Shown: positions 27,250 to 36,529, counted from the stretch's first letter. The stretch: DNA of 64,000 bases from Methylobacterium sp. 10 (GCF_000519085.1 NZ_KI912577.1:3342035-3406034); one strand, 5' to 3'. Notes: generated by a model from the sequence alone, not told the origin. Numbers and translations: made by a program.

Positions 27250-28257
27250 ATGCCAACCTGTTCGGTACGGTGGCGACCATCGGGCGGTCGCGGAGAATTT
27301 GAGTATGTTCCCGGCGACAGCCTGACTGACCGCGATGTGAGAGTCTATTTCGAGGCGCTGGGCCTTACCATTGACGCCGAAGTTGTTGGGCGAAAAGAGG
27401 AAGCGCAGGGCAAGCCCCGCCTTCGCAAGCACGAGCCGAACAACAGGAAGAAGTTCCATCTCCCCCAGCTTGTTCTCGCGGTTGCCCGCTTTCCCGAATT
27501 CGCCCGTCAGGATCTGGCACATAGTGTAGAGTTTCCCCTGGAGAATAAAGCGTTCGTAATGGACGCTATGGAATTTGATATTATCGAGGAGGATGAGGAG
27601 ACGGTGATTCTTGCTCCCCTCTACATGTCCATTTTACATTCCGACGTTCGGCTTAACCTCAATGATCGACTACGTGCCGTCGCGGAGGATTTCAAATCCG
27701 TTGCGAGCATCCGCGCACGGCATCCAGATCTTGCCGACGCCGTTGAGGAGCACGAGCGATGCGTCCGGGCTGGCGTCAATGATGTTAGCATCAGGACATC
27801 TGCCGATATCGTTATCGCGCTGCAGGCCGATATCTTCGGTAAGACAAACGCCGGATCCACCGTCGAAGTTGAAAAGTTCGAGGCGCTTCCGCCGTCTGAG
27901 TTCGAAGATATCCTTGCCGGCAAAGAAGGCAGGCTTCTCACTCGGATGCACTCGTACAAAGAGCGGGATCGAGAGCTAACTTTGAAAGCTAAGCAGTACT
28001 ACAAAAGCAAAGCCGGAGGCAGGCTTAAATGCGTTGCCTGCAGCCTCGATCCGATTGCGGTTTATGGTCCCGAGGGAGAGCGTTGTATTCATGCTCACCA
28101 CACGACTCCTATTGAAGAACTTCAGCCCGACAGCATCACAACTGTTCACCAATTGGCTATGGTGTGTGCCTCCTGTCATATGATTATCCATAGCAGGAAA
28201 CCATGCTTGAGCATTGAAGAGATTCAATCGCTTCTGGAATCCGCCAAGGCAGCATGA
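27250..28257 (+). CDS. HNH endonuclease, probable restriction enzyme of the R-M locus
   Basis: 335 aa. The C-terminal HNH/zinc-ribbon nuclease is plain: CVAC, then HAHHTTPIEEL, then CASCHMIIH. That gives two CxxC zinc clamps around the His metal-finger. The N-terminal 230 residues contain no known domain, and would hold DNA recognition. GAGAGG precedes the ATG. It is divergent from the methyltransferase and overlaps vsr by four bases, so it is most likely the cognate nuclease. A methylation-dependent nuclease is the alternative. Confidence 0.82.
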   Translation: MPTCSVRWRPSGGRGEFEYVPGDSLTDRDVRVYFEALGLTIDAEVVGRKEEAQGKPRLRKHEPNNRKKFHLPQLVLAVARFPEFARQDLAHSVEFPLENKAFVMDAMEFDIIEEDEETVILAPLYMSILHSDVRLNLNDRLRAVAEDFKSVASIRARHPDLADAVEEHERCVRAGVNDVSIRTSADIVIALQADIFGKTNAGSTVEVEKFEALPPSEFEDILAGKEGRLLTRMHSYKERDRELTLKAKQYYKSKAGGRLKCVACSLDPIAVYGPEGERCIHAHHTTPIEELQPDSITTVHQLAMVCASCHMIIHSRKPCLSIEEIQSLLESAKAA

Positions 28258-28721
28258 CTGACCATTTGTCCCAAGAGCGGCGCAGCGAGAACATGCGCCG
28301 CATCAGATCGAAGGACACGCGGCCGGAAATGTTAGTTCGGCGGACGGCCCATGGGCTCGGCTACCGATTCAAGCTTCACGACGAGAGCCTGCCCGGAAAG
28401 CCGGACCTCGTATTTCCCAAGCGTAAAGCCGTCATATTCGTGCATGGGTGCTTTTGGCACGCTCACGATTGCAAGAAAGGCAGGCGGGTTCCAAAGTCGA
28501 ATTTGGAATATTGGAATAAGAAGAGGGATCGGAATAAAATACGAGATGACTGTGCATCCGCAGATCTGAAGAATTGGGGATGGCGTGTCATGCAAATCTG
28601 GGAGTGCGAAACTAAAGACGTGACGCTTATGATTGACAGGATCAGGAATTTTCTGAACTTCGGTGAGGCCAAAGACGTAAATGCGTACGAGCCAAATTTC
28701 GAAGTATCCAGCATCCCATAA
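28254..28721 (+). CDS. vsr: Very short patch repair endonuclease
   Basis: 155 aa, the family's usual length. Motifs: RRSENMRRIRSKDTRPEMLVRR at the N-terminus, the catalytic Asp in PGKPDLVFPKRK, VFVHGCFWHAH with the structural zinc ligands, and the closing WGWRVMQIWECE. Vsr nicks next to T:G mismatches created by deamination of 5-methylcytosine, which fits the adjacent C5-methyltransferase. Its start overlaps the HNH gene (ATGA). Confidence 0.95.
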   Translation: MTDHLSQERRSENMRRIRSKDTRPEMLVRRTAHGLGYRFKLHDESLPGKPDLVFPKRKAVIFVHGCFWHAHDCKKGRRVPKSNLEYWNKKRDRNKIRDDCASADLKNWGWRVMQIWECETKDVTLMIDRIRNFLNFGEAKDVNAYEPNFEVSSIP

Positions 28722-28789
28722 ATTCGATATAATTTGATTTTTCAAGAGTATCGTCTGATTGATTTGGATCGGCGGTATCCGGATGCCCA

Positions 28790-29220
28790 GCGATGGTGAT
28801 GAGACTTCGCAGGCCGGCAATTATCGCATAGTTGATCCACGGCCCGAGCGTTGCCTCTGACCGGCAGAGGAACTGCGCTAGCAGTTGCGTCCGGAGCCGT
28901 ACCACGGCGTCCGGCACCGCCGGCGCGACACGATCAATCACGATCCGATTGCAGGCCTGTCAGGCATTCAAGGGCCAAATCGGCGCGCATTCAGAACCCC
29001 GCGGACAGATCTGAACCCTAATCCCGTTCGCTTCCGATGAAAGATCCCCACCACCAGGATCAGCGGCGTCGTACCCCCGGCCAAGCCAAATTGGTGATGT
29101 GGTTCTGTCACGGTAGCCCCCACGACCAGATCCAGGTCGAGGCCGGCGGTCTCGGCGATCCGCGCGAGACACCGCGTGTCCTCGCCACGATCTAGATCGC
29201 GGTTTCAGATCGCCAGCTCC
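28790..29220 (-). pseudogene. Relic of a second tniQ-like gene
   Basis: On the minus strand, frames joined by shifts read 'NRDLDRGEDTRCLARIAETAGLDLDLVVGATV', then 'QICPRGSECAPIW', then 'IVIDRVAPAVPDAVVRL'. This is the order seen in TniQ: a DLDR..D..LLARIA..GL linker, the first zinc pair and a 'LIDRCP.C.A' second zinc segment. Several cysteines are lost and stops interrupt it. With the tniB and tniA relics further right it forms an A-B-Q series on the same strand. Identification rests on pattern recall. Confidence 0.45.
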
Positions 29221-29364
29221 GGCCACTAAAGAGCCGCGAACACGGTCAGTCTGAAGCGGGGCTGCATCCCGTGTCGCTTGGGATGGGGATTTAACGATTC
29301 GTCATCATGCAGGACGAAGCGCGGGGGGCCAGCGTACCACGGCCCTACGGATCCAAGCGCGGCG

Positions 29365-29603
29365 CTATTTTTCGCGCGGCAGATTGGCGACCAACAGGAT
29401 CATGTTGACGTCGATCTGCTCGTTACCAGTACGGAATGCGACCTTTGCAGCGCGTTGGAGCAGTTTCACCACCTGGCCGACGGGTCCCGTCTCCGACCGT
29501 GGGCAACGGGATCAGCAGTTCGCATTCGGACAGACTCCGGAGGTCTTGGCCAACGATAATAGGCGCTCATAGGCGGCGACAAAGCCCCGGAAGTCGCGAT
29601 CAA
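29365..29603 (-). pseudogene. Relic of a tniB/tnsC-like ATPase gene (C-terminal end)
   Basis: The last 41 codons before a TAG read 'TGPVGQVVKLLQRAAKVAFRTGNEQIDVNMIL', the C-terminal lid helix of TniB ('SGG.IG.I..LL..AA..AI..G.E.ID...L'). Upstream, in another frame, 'RDFRGFVAAYERLL' matches the preceding TniB helix. Walker motifs are gone. It lies between the tniA relic (right) and the tniQ relic (left), all on the minus strand. Confidence 0.55.
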
Positions 29604-29644
29604 CGTTTCAGCGAGGTATGCAGAGGCTGTCATGGACCTGGGTG

Positions 29645-29684
29645 GGCAAGCTAAGATCGAAAGTACGATCTTAGCTTGCCTTTT
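29645..29684 (+). terminator. Strong hairpin with T run, probable intrinsic terminator
   Basis: GGCAAGCTAAGATCG (29645-29659) pairs perfectly over 15 bp with 29666-29680 across a 6-base loop, followed by TTTT. It stands 140 bp before the 477-aa gene, which it may insulate from read-through. No intact gene ends just upstream. Confidence 0.6.
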
Positions 29685-29823
29685 CCAAATAAATTCATTG
29701 GGAATTTACAGGTTGATGGATAGATAAAATGCCGAATTAGATCGAAGCTGTCCATCTCTTCCCTACTCTAGAACGTATTTATGGAGTGGATGATGGACGT
29801 AAAAACTCAAAAAGGATCCACGC

Positions 29824-31257
29824 TTGTCGTCATCAGAGAACCAACCTCATGAAATCCGAAACCCTTGGATACCTGAGCAAGGGTACGTGCTCGCAATCAG
29901 TTCCGAACGACTAGAAGAGTTGGAGGAGGTTCTTTCCCGTAAAATGTTTAGCAGCCAAAGTATTTCAGAAATACCGACGGCTCTTCGCCGGCGCGGAATG
30001 ATGTGCTTCATTAGTTGCAAAAGGAATTATTTTACGCACGTCGCGCGCAGTGTCGTCTTCCATGAATCGGAGTCTGGACGTCACAAACTCGACATTTGGA
30101 ATATAATAGCCTTCTCTAAACCCGTTCGGATACTAGCAATCAAAGCCAAACTCAGCGGACCGCAATCCTGGCGCGCAAGGAAGGCGCTAGACGGTGGCCA
30201 TATTTCAGCGGGCGCTTTCAAATTGGTTCTGGACGCATTGCGTCGTGTCGATGCCAAAGCGTTCGCTGCAGCCGATGGTTTGACCGATCGTAGGCGGCAA
30301 CCACCTGATCCAACGTCAACACGCGCTAAGATAAACTATGCTTATCAACGCGATGCAAGTTTGACAGCCCTGGAAATTGCTCGAATTCCAAGAGAGAGGC
30401 TAAGGATCAGACCCCAGATCTCTGAAGACGCAGCAGCTGACTTAACATCGATCTTTGATAGCGACTCTGATTTTGTTACGGTCGAAGATATTCTTGTCCT
30501 CAAAGATCTTGATGACGCGGGAGAGGAATGGAAACAATTCAAGAGCCAGCTATACCCTGCGAAATCTTTCAAGAACGGCGATACCAAACTCACGATTATC
30601 CTAGCAAACAAATTACCACTGGAACATCAGCTGGGAACAGATCTAATATATGTAAACGAAACCTTGAAATCTGTAACTTTCGTACAGTACAAGATGTTTA
30701 AAGGGCTCGATGGAGAGGGTGGCTATCGGCCAGACGCCCAATTAGGTGAAGAAATCGCCCGCATGGACGCCGCTCTTGCGACGATTAACGGAGTTGCCAC
30801 CGACGAGACGTGCGATGGGTATCGCTTCAGTTTCGATCCCTTCTTTTTCAAATTTTGCAAAAAGCTTTTGACATATGACGAAAACGGTCATGTTCCTGGT
30901 ATTTATATCCCTTTAAGCTATTGGAAGCGATTTACCGAAACGCCAACTGTAAAGGGAAAGCGAGGGGGTAAAGTTATCTATAAAGAGACTTTCGGTCGTC
31001 GTTATTTTACTCCTACGCATTTCATCGATATGGTTGGCCGCGGTTGGATAGGCACAAATACGTTGCAGACCGATTTATTAATCCCATATTTAAAATCAAT
31101 GATTGAAGGAAAGAAAGGAATTGTGCTTGCCGTGGAGAATTTAATAGTTAGCGACGATAAAGGGCTCGATGAAGATGGTCACGACACATCGTATAGGACA
31201 ATGTCTCCGCCGAAATCGCGTTATCCAAGAAAGAAGCGTCGCATTATACAGATGTAA
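29824..31257 (+). CDS. Unrecognised 477-aa cargo protein
   Basis: Start: TTG at 29824 with AAAGGA seven bases upstream; no in-frame ATG lies nearby. I know no family for it. Visible features are a mixed N-domain, a middle region ('TDLIYVNETLKSVTFVQYKMF', residues about 270-290) with an Asp, a beta hairpin and a Q-x-K, reminiscent of a restriction-fold nuclease core (D...(Q/E)xK), and a basic C-terminal tail (SRYPRKKRRI). No signal peptide or membrane segment. It is AT-rich relative to the host and has broken into the tniA-tniB relic on the opposite strand. Cargo position makes a defence role plausible; this is inference. Confidence 0.75.
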   Translation: MSSSENQPHEIRNPWIPEQGYVLAISSERLEELEEVLSRKMFSSQSISEIPTALRRRGMMCFISCKRNYFTHVARSVVFHESESGRHKLDIWNIIAFSKPVRILAIKAKLSGPQSWRARKALDGGHISAGAFKLVLDALRRVDAKAFAAADGLTDRRRQPPDPTSTRAKINYAYQRDASLTALEIARIPRERLRIRPQISEDAAADLTSIFDSDSDFVTVEDILVLKDLDDAGEEWKQFKSQLYPAKSFKNGDTKLTIILANKLPLEHQLGTDLIYVNETLKSVTFVQYKMFKGLDGEGGYRPDAQLGEEIARMDAALATINGVATDETCDGYRFSFDPFFFKFCKKLLTYDENGHVPGIYIPLSYWKRFTETPTVKGKRGGKVIYKETFGRRYFTPTHFIDMVGRGWIGTNTLQTDLLIPYLKSMIEGKKGIVLAVENLIVSDDKGLDEDGHDTSYRTMSPPKSRYPRKKRRIIQM

Positions 31258-31805
31258 GCTAGAGATGCGCATCACCGAAATGAGACGAAATAAAATCGAC
31301 ATTCTGCTCTCGAAATCGCTCAGCGACATGATCATCTGACGCCCCGATAAGATAGCGGTTCGCCAAATAGTCGTGACGCCAGACTTTATGACGTGATAAG
31401 CGATTGGGCTGATAGGAGTTCCGTCCTGAACGCTACCTCCGTTGGTGCATAGGTTCGACACATGGAAAAATTTGTTCGATGACGACGTTTCTCATCGGCA
31501 TTGTATAGATAGTAATACGTCATGAAAAAAATTGCGTCGATCGTTGTTGTGATCGATCCAATCTGATTCCGTGCGGGATGCCGCCGGGGATTAACGCAGT
31601 TACCTTCCGATTGTATTCGCGCAAATGCCAAACACTTGAGCCAGCTTGGCGAAAAAGTCTTCCACTGACGGCCACCGGCCCTTACGCTGTCGTGCAACTG
31701 TCTCAACCACTGGCGGTATGTCCGTCGAGGGCGGCAGCAGTCATGTTGCCAGGTGATGCTCGCGCTGAGCCGATTTTGTCATATGCCGTCCATCCTGAAA
31801 AATTT
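31258..31805. other. Stretch of decayed sequence
   Basis: Roughly 550 bases after the 477-aa gene. No intact gene is seen. A minus-strand fragment near 31580-31720 ('PPVVETVARQRKGRWPSVEDFFAKLAQVFG' in one frame) looks once coding but is unassigned. It sits where the tniA-tniB junction of the relic would be. Confidence 0.4.
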
Positions 31806-32130
31806 TTACTGTCGTGCGATGCCGTTGAATAACGACTTTTCGCCGATCCGCCGATTTTCACTCTTGGTGAGTCCTGCCTTGGCCGTACGCACTTCCCATA
31901 GTGAGACGGTCGGCCGCGTTACGTTCCGGTAGGGAATCGGAAAACAGCGACCGAAGTCGAGCTCGAAAAAATAGCTCTGAATGATATCGCGCGGATCGCA
32001 CCGGAATATGAATTGCCGCGTGGCCTTGCCACTCCCCGCGGATTTGACTCCGATCCATCGGTTCAGAACCCAGTCGTAGTGGTGCACGTCGTCGAGGACC
32101 ATCGGATTAATGATGCCGCCCTGAGCGATC
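31806..32130 (-). pseudogene. C-terminal relic of a second TniA/TnsB-type transposase
   Basis: Codons read 'GIINPMVLDDVHHYDWVLNRWIG', then 'TRQFIFRCDPRDIIQSYFFELDFGRCFPIPYRNVTRPTVSLWEVRTAKAGL'. This is the Mu-type C-terminal barrel of TniA-like transposases (K.IFRRDPRDIS.IYFFDP....YFEIPYR....P.ISLWE.R). The DDE domain is absent. It does not belong to the tnsB at 14722, which is complete, so a different transposon once occupied this site. Confidence 0.65.
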
Positions 32131-32303
32131 TGGCTACGGATGCAGCGTTGGCCAAGCCCATTGCTCAGGTCAGCCGTGGTACCGTGCAGCGCGCCACCGC
32201 GATCCCCTCGCGGGAGAGCTGACATCAGACCTCGCGAAATCCTAAGAAACCAAAGTTGGCCGGGTGAACGCGCCGGATCTCGGCCATGAGTGCGGCGTCC
32301 CAC

Positions 32304-32685
32304 TTAACTCGGGCCGGCAACCGTTACGGCTCGCCGACGTGCTCGTGCGAGTGTCCGCCCCCCGCACGGCGTCATTGACGAACTCGCGTCTCGGATCTGC
32401 CTCCAGCCGCAGACCCAAAAGGTCGCTCCATAAAATTATTGTTGAGGCAATGAACGCGGCATTAACGAGAGCGTAAATTTACATGTCGGCTGATAGCAGC
32501 GAGACATTGCGGAATGAGTGAACGGGGATCTCGTGTTCGCTGCGGAGTCCCCGCGGTCTAGTCAGATCTCTTCGCTCCGGTGGCTCTGCGCTCCGCCAGA
32601 GGCGGCAAGCGCAGATGGAAAGTCTGGCATTTTCCGCTGCGACACATTGTCCACCGTGTTCCACTTAAGTGGCGGCAGTTCCAAA
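32304..32685. other. Right-end internal region of the Tn7-like element
   Basis: No gene. Read inward from the right tip, two motifs TTTGGAAC and AAGTGGAAC are spaced 19 bases, comparable to the TTTGAAC/CTTGAAC series of the left end. GCGACACAT, part of the terminal repeat, recurs at about 32638-32648 in the opposite orientation. These are candidate TnsB sites. Confidence 0.45.
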
Positions 32686-32702
32686 TTATGTGTCGCGCTA
32701 CA
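32686..32702 (-). repeat. Right terminal inverted repeat of the Tn7-like element
   Basis: Complement reads TGTAGCGCGACACATAA, identical to 11072-11088. Confidence 0.9.
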
Positions 32703-32707
32703 ATTGT
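32703..32707. repeat. Target-site duplication, right copy (ATTGT)
   Basis: Matches 11067-11071 exactly and touches the CCA end of tRNA-Lys at 32708. Confidence 0.9.
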
Positions 32708-32783
32708 TGGTGAGCGCGCTGGGACTCGAACCCAGGACCTACAGATTAAAAGTCCGTTGCTCTACCAGCTGAGCTACGCGCTC
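32708..32783 (-). tRNA. tRNA-Lys (anticodon UUU)
   Basis: 76 bases including an encoded CCA. The acceptor stem is GAGCGCG/CGCGCTC with discriminator A. It has the D-arm TAGCTCAGCTGGTAGAGCA, the anticodon loop ACTTTTAAT (TTT), and the T-arm GGGTTCGAGTCCC. The gene points left, so its 3' end abuts the right target duplication of the transposon. The tRNA is intact after insertion. Confidence 0.97.
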
Positions 32784-32871
32784 GCTTGCTCTGACGCGCC
32801 GGGCCCGACGGGATGGTCCGGCCTGCTGTCGTGAGAAGCGTGGCTCGCAATAGGGGGTTGGGCCGAAGGGG

Positions 32872-34056
32872 TCAACCGGCCAGATTAACGCTGGCGCGTT
32901 CGGCCTCAGCGCGCGCCCAGGCCTCGCGGGTCGCGCCGGAGAAATCCGCGAGGCGGCCCGCGGCGATCGCCCCCCGCAGTCCGGCCATCAGGTCTTGGTA
33001 GTAGGACAAATTGTTCCAAGTCAGCAGCATCATGCCCAGGATCTCCTCGGTGCGGACGAGATGGTGGAGGTAGGCGCGGGAGTAGTCGCGCGCCGCCGGG
33101 CAGGTAGAGGTCTCGTCGAGGGGGCGGGTATCCTCGGCGAACCGGGCATTGCGCAGGTTGATGCGTCCAAAGCGGGTATAGGCGAGGCCGTGGCGGCCGG
33201 CGCGTGTCGGCATCACGCAGTCGAACATGTCGATGCCGCGCGCCACCGACCGCATCAGGTCGTCGGGCGTGCCGACTCCCATGAGGTAGCGCGGCTTGTC
33301 CCTGGGCAGATGCGGCTCCACCGTCTCGATCATCGCCAGCATCACCGCCTGCGGCTCGCCCACAGCGAGGCCGCCTATGGCGTAGCCCTTGAGATCGAGA
33401 TCGACGAGGCCCCTGGCGCTCTCGACCCGCAGGTCCGGCAAGTCGCCGCCCTGGACGATGCCGAACATCGCCTTGCCCGGCTGCTCGCCGAACTGGAGCC
33501 GGCAGCGCTCCGCCCAGCGCAGGGACAGCCGCATGGCGCTCTCGATGGCCGGCCGCTCGGCGGGGAGCCGCACGCATTCATCGAGTTGCATCTGGATGTC
33601 CGAGCCGAGGAGCCCCTGGATTTCGATGCTGCGCTCCGGGCTCATGTGGTGGGCGGAGCCGTCCACATGCGAGCGAAAGGTGACGCCCTGCTCGTCGAGT
33701 TTCCTCAGGGCGGAGAGAGACATCACCTGGAAACCGCCGGAATCGGTGAGGATCGGGTGCGGCCAGTTCATGAACTGGTGGAGGCCGCCGAGGCGCTCCA
33801 TGCGCTCGGGGCCGGGACGCAGCATCAGATGGTAGGTGTTGCCGAGCACCACGTCGGCGCCGAGATCCCAAACCTGGCCCGGATACATCGCCTTGACGGT
33901 GGCCGCGGTCCCCACCGGCATGAAGGCCGGCGTGCGGATCGTCCCGCGCGGCATCGAGATCGCCCCGGTGCGGGCCTGCCCATCGGTGGCGTCGACGCGG
34001 AAGGTGAAATGCTCGGAAGCGTTACTGCGGAGGGAGGGGGTCTCGGACATGGGCAT
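32872..34056 (-). CDS. tgt: Queuine tRNA-ribosyltransferase
   Basis: 394 aa, usual length. It exchanges guanine 34 of GUN-anticodon tRNAs for preQ1. Visible: '[13 protein letters not shown]', the base-binding Asp in '[12 protein letters not shown]', '[12 protein letters not shown]', '[11 protein letters not shown]' and the nucleophile region '[15 protein letters not shown]'. The usual CxCxxC zinc motif reads S-T-C-P-A-A here, keeping one Cys and the distal His (AYLHHL). queA lies about 1.1 kb further right on the same strand. The start near 34056 (ATG) or 34050 (second ATG). Confidence 0.95.
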   Translation of the reverse strand: MPMSETPSLRSNASEHFTFRVDATDGQARTGAISMPRGTIRTPAFMPVGTAATVKAMYPGQVWDLGADVVLGNTYHLMLRPGPERMERLGGLHQFMNWPHPILTDSGGFQVMSLSALRKLDEQGVTFRSHVDGSAHHMSPERSIEIQGLLGSDIQMQLDECVRLPAERPAIESAMRLSLRWAERCRLQFGEQPGKAMFGIVQGGDLPDLRVESARGLVDLDLKGYAIGGLAVGEPQAVMLAMIETVEPHLPRDKPRYLMGVGTPDDLMRSVARGIDMFDCVMPTRAGRHGLAYTRFGRINLRNARFAEDTRPLDETSTCPAARDYSRAYLHHLVRTEEILGMMLLTWNNLSYYQDLMAGLRGAIAAGRLADFSGATREAWARAEAERASVNLAG

Positions 34057-34063
34057 GGTGTTT

Positions 34064-34100
34064 AGAGCATCGGCCGAAAAAGTGGATGCCGGTTCTCGGC
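34064..34100. repeat. Dispersed intergenic repeat, copy 1
   Basis: Contains AGAGCATCGGCCG and AAGTGGATGCCGGTTC. The complement of this block is closely matched by 58278-58310 (GAACCGGCATCCACTT followed by CGGC..AGAGC). Short extragenic element of unknown role. Confidence 0.5.
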
Positions 34101-34334
34101 AAAAGCCGATACGGGAGGACGTGCGCTCGCAAACGGAACTGTCGGCGCCAGACAGGTCGACCCATGCCGGGGCGGTCGTCGTCGATCCGGGCTACTGGTC
34201 CATAGCGCACACAAGATGTATCGGAAATCCGCCAACCACCCGGACATTCAGACTAGGATTCCTTAAAGCAAGGGCTCCTCCAGACGAGGACTCTTCCGCG
34301 CGGCCGGCTCACCATATGATCGCGAGGTTTATCG

Positions 34335-35129
34335 ATGCTCCTGGGACTCTGGCTCGATCAGCCGATATGGCTGATGATCGTCATCCTCGCCTCTCTGTTT
34401 GCGACAGTCTCGATCGTCCTGGTCGTCCTGACGAACGTCCCCTACACTCGGACCCATCTGCTCAACAATGTCGGCGGCATCGTCGCTTCGTTCTTCAGCT
34501 CGATCGGCATTCTGCTCGCCCTGTTGACCGGCTTCGTGGCGAACGATGCCTGGGAGCGGCAGGGCAAGGCGTCTCGCATCGTTCAGACGGAGCGGGCCAA
34601 CCTGATCGCCGCCTACGATCTCAGCGAGGCCACGGTCTCGGACATGTCGGACATTCAGAAGGCGCTGCTCGCCTATGCGGATGCGGTGATCTCCGACGAG
34701 TTCCCGAAGATGGGAACCAAGACGCCCTATTCCAGCGAGGCGGGCGCAGCCCTCAGCAAGCTCATGAAGATGGTGGCCGACCCGATTCAGACCAGCGCAT
34801 CCGGTATCGTCGCTCATACCGCCCTGATGACCACGATCATGAACCTGCGGGAGGCTCGCGGTGAGCGGCTGGCCCTAAGCGCCAGCGAAAGCGACGATTC
34901 GAAGTGGATGACGTTGCTGTTCCTATGCACCCTGACGCTGATCTCCATCGGCATCGTCCATGTGGACAAGCCGCGCGCTCAGGTCATCACGCTCGTCATC
35001 TTCTCCACGGCGATGGTCGGAACGCTGTCGGTCATCGCGCTCCACGAGCGGCCCTTCGACGGCCCCTTCGCCCTCGGTCCCGCGGCCTTCGAGCGCGCCA
35101 AAAGCATGATGACGACCCATCTGGAATGA
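34335..35129 (+). CDS. DUF4239 (bestrophin-like) membrane protein
   Basis: 264 aa with four likely membrane helices, about residues 10-32, 46-66, 186-205 and 214-232. Between them is a cytoplasmic helical stretch with 'ERANLIAAYDL' and 'WERQGKASRIVQTE', typical of DUF4239 proteins. Function unknown. It is convergent with queA (39-bp gap containing a short CCTCC/GGAGG hairpin). Confidence 0.8.
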   Translation: MLLGLWLDQPIWLMIVILASLFATVSIVLVVLTNVPYTRTHLLNNVGGIVASFFSSIGILLALLTGFVANDAWERQGKASRIVQTERANLIAAYDLSEATVSDMSDIQKALLAYADAVISDEFPKMGTKTPYSSEAGAALSKLMKMVADPIQTSASGIVAHTALMTTIMNLREARGERLALSASESDDSKWMTLLFLCTLTLISIGIVHVDKPRAQVITLVIFSTAMVGTLSVIALHERPFDGPFALGPAAFERAKSMMTTHLE

Positions 35130-35168
35130 TCCTCCATTCGGAGGTGGCCGGGTCTCCGCCAGGGAGGT

Positions 35169-36257
35169 TCACTTGGATGGCGCGGGAAACAGCAAGCTCG
35201 AATCCCCATACGAGTAGAACCGATAGCCGCCCTCGACGGCGTGCGCGTAGGCCGCCCGCATCGTCTCCAGGCCCGAGAACGCCGAGACCAGCATGAACAG
35301 GGTCGAGCGCGGCAGGTGGAAGTTGGTCATCAGCGCATCCACCGCGCGGATCCGGGTGCCCGGCGTGATAAAGATGTCGGTGGGGCCGGCGAAGGCATGG
35401 AGCCGGCCGTCTCCGTCCGCAGCGCTCTCGAGCAGGCGCAAGGCCGTGGTCCCGACCGCGACGATGCGGCCGCCTGCCGCGCGCACGGCATTGAGCGCCT
35501 CGGCCGTCGCCTGATCGAGGTAGCCGATCTCAGCATGCATCCGGTGGTCGTCGGTATCGTCGGCCTTGACGGGGAGGAAGGTACCCGCGCCCACATGCAG
35601 GGTCACGCTGTGTCGTGCGATCCCGGCGGCGTCGATCCGGGCGAGGAGGTCGTCGGAAAAGTGCAGGCCCGCGGTGGGGGCGGCCACGGCTCCCGCCTCG
35701 CGGGCGTAGACCGTTTGGTAATCCACCACGTCCCGTGCGTCGGTGCTGCGCTTGCCCGCGATGTAGGGCGGCAGCGGCAGTTCGCCGGCGAGCGCGATGG
35801 CCTCGTCGAGGGCGGGACCGGAGAGGTCGAAGCGCAGCACGATCTCGCCTCCCGCCCCCTTTTCCGCGATGGTGGCGTCGAGGACGCCGAGAGCGCAGGC
35901 TTCGCTGTCGCCATCCCGTGCGAAACGGACCCTGTCGCCAACGGCGAGGCGCTTGCCCGGCCGGGCGAAGGCGCGCCAGCATTCGGGCGCTTCGCGCAGG
36001 TGGAGCATCGCCTCCATGCGCAGGCCCGGCGAGCCGTGGCGATGGCGGACGCCGCGGAGACGGGCCGCGATCACGCGGGTGTCATTGAAGACGAGGGCAT
36101 CGCCCGGTCTCAGCAGGTCGGCGAGATCGCGCACGGCGCGATCCTCCAGCGCCTCGCCGGGCCTGACCACCAGCAGTCGCCCGGCATCTCGGGGCTGGGG
36201 CGGCCTGAGAGCGATGCTCGCTTCGGGCAGATCGAAATCGAAGAGGTCGACGCGCAT
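35169..36257 (-). CDS. queA: S-adenosylmethionine:tRNA ribosyltransferase-isomerase
   Basis: 362 aa from the ATG at 36257; the frame stays open 86 codons upstream but that part is not protein-like. Makes epoxyqueuosine from preQ1-tRNA using the ribosyl group of SAM. Motifs: N-terminal [32 protein letters not shown], '[22 protein letters not shown]' and the C-terminal '[22 protein letters not shown]'. Works directly before/after tgt in queuosine synthesis. Confidence 0.95.
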   Translation of the reverse strand: MRVDLFDFDLPEASIALRPPQPRDAGRLLVVRPGEALEDRAVRDLADLLRPGDALVFNDTRVIAARLRGVRHRHGSPGLRMEAMLHLREAPECWRAFARPGKRLAVGDRVRFARDGDSEACALGVLDATIAEKGAGGEIVLRFDLSGPALDEAIALAGELPLPPYIAGKRSTDARDVVDYQTVYAREAGAVAAPTAGLHFSDDLLARIDAAGIARHSVTLHVGAGTFLPVKADDTDDHRMHAEIGYLDQATAEALNAVRAAGGRIVAVGTTALRLLESAADGDGRLHAFAGPTDIFITPGTRIRAVDALMTNFHLPRSTLFMLVSAFSGLETMRAAYAHAVEGGYRFYSYGDSSLLFPAPSK

Positions 36258-36529
36258 CGCGCGCCAACAGCACGGTTCCTGGCCCGGGATCAATGGCCAA
36301 TGACGGCCTTCCAGTTCGATGCCGGTTCGGGGGGACGTCGTGGTGCAGGTGGAAGCGACGCGACGGATAAAGGCCGACAATGCACGGCTTGCATGGCTCG
36401 CGATTCTTCGCGTGCCTACAACCTTCACATGCATCGCATTGTTACAGATCTGCGTTGAAAACAACCTTGACCGCTCCGAAGCAAAGCGGCGTGGTATCCA
36501 AACAATCTTGCTCACATGCGGTTCGTATA

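Larger units (their letters stand above)
11072..32702. mobile_element. Complete Tn7-like transposon (tnsABC-tniQ) inserted against tRNA-Lys
   Basis: Both boundaries are visible. The left end begins TGTAGCGCGACACATAA at 11072; the right end, read inward on the minus strand from 32702, begins with the same 17 bases. Both ends are flanked by ATTGT (11067-11071 and 32703-32707), the 5-bp duplication typical of Tn7-family transposition. Inside are tnsA, tnsB, tnsC and a long tniQ in one leftward operon, plus cargo. The element is 21,631 bp. The right target duplication touches the encoded CCA of tRNA-Lys. The tniQ stop is only 313 bp from the left end, whereas tnsA faces the cargo. Confidence 0.93.

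Noticed and set aside
28256-28820. 162-codon minus frame opposite vsr
   Set aside because: Shadow of vsr; vsr has all family motifs on the other strand.
11072-32702. CRISPR array or Cas genes that would make this a CRISPR-associated transposon
   Set aside because: No direct repeats with regular spacers and no cas-like frame occur; the element has only tnsABC-tniQ and other cargo.
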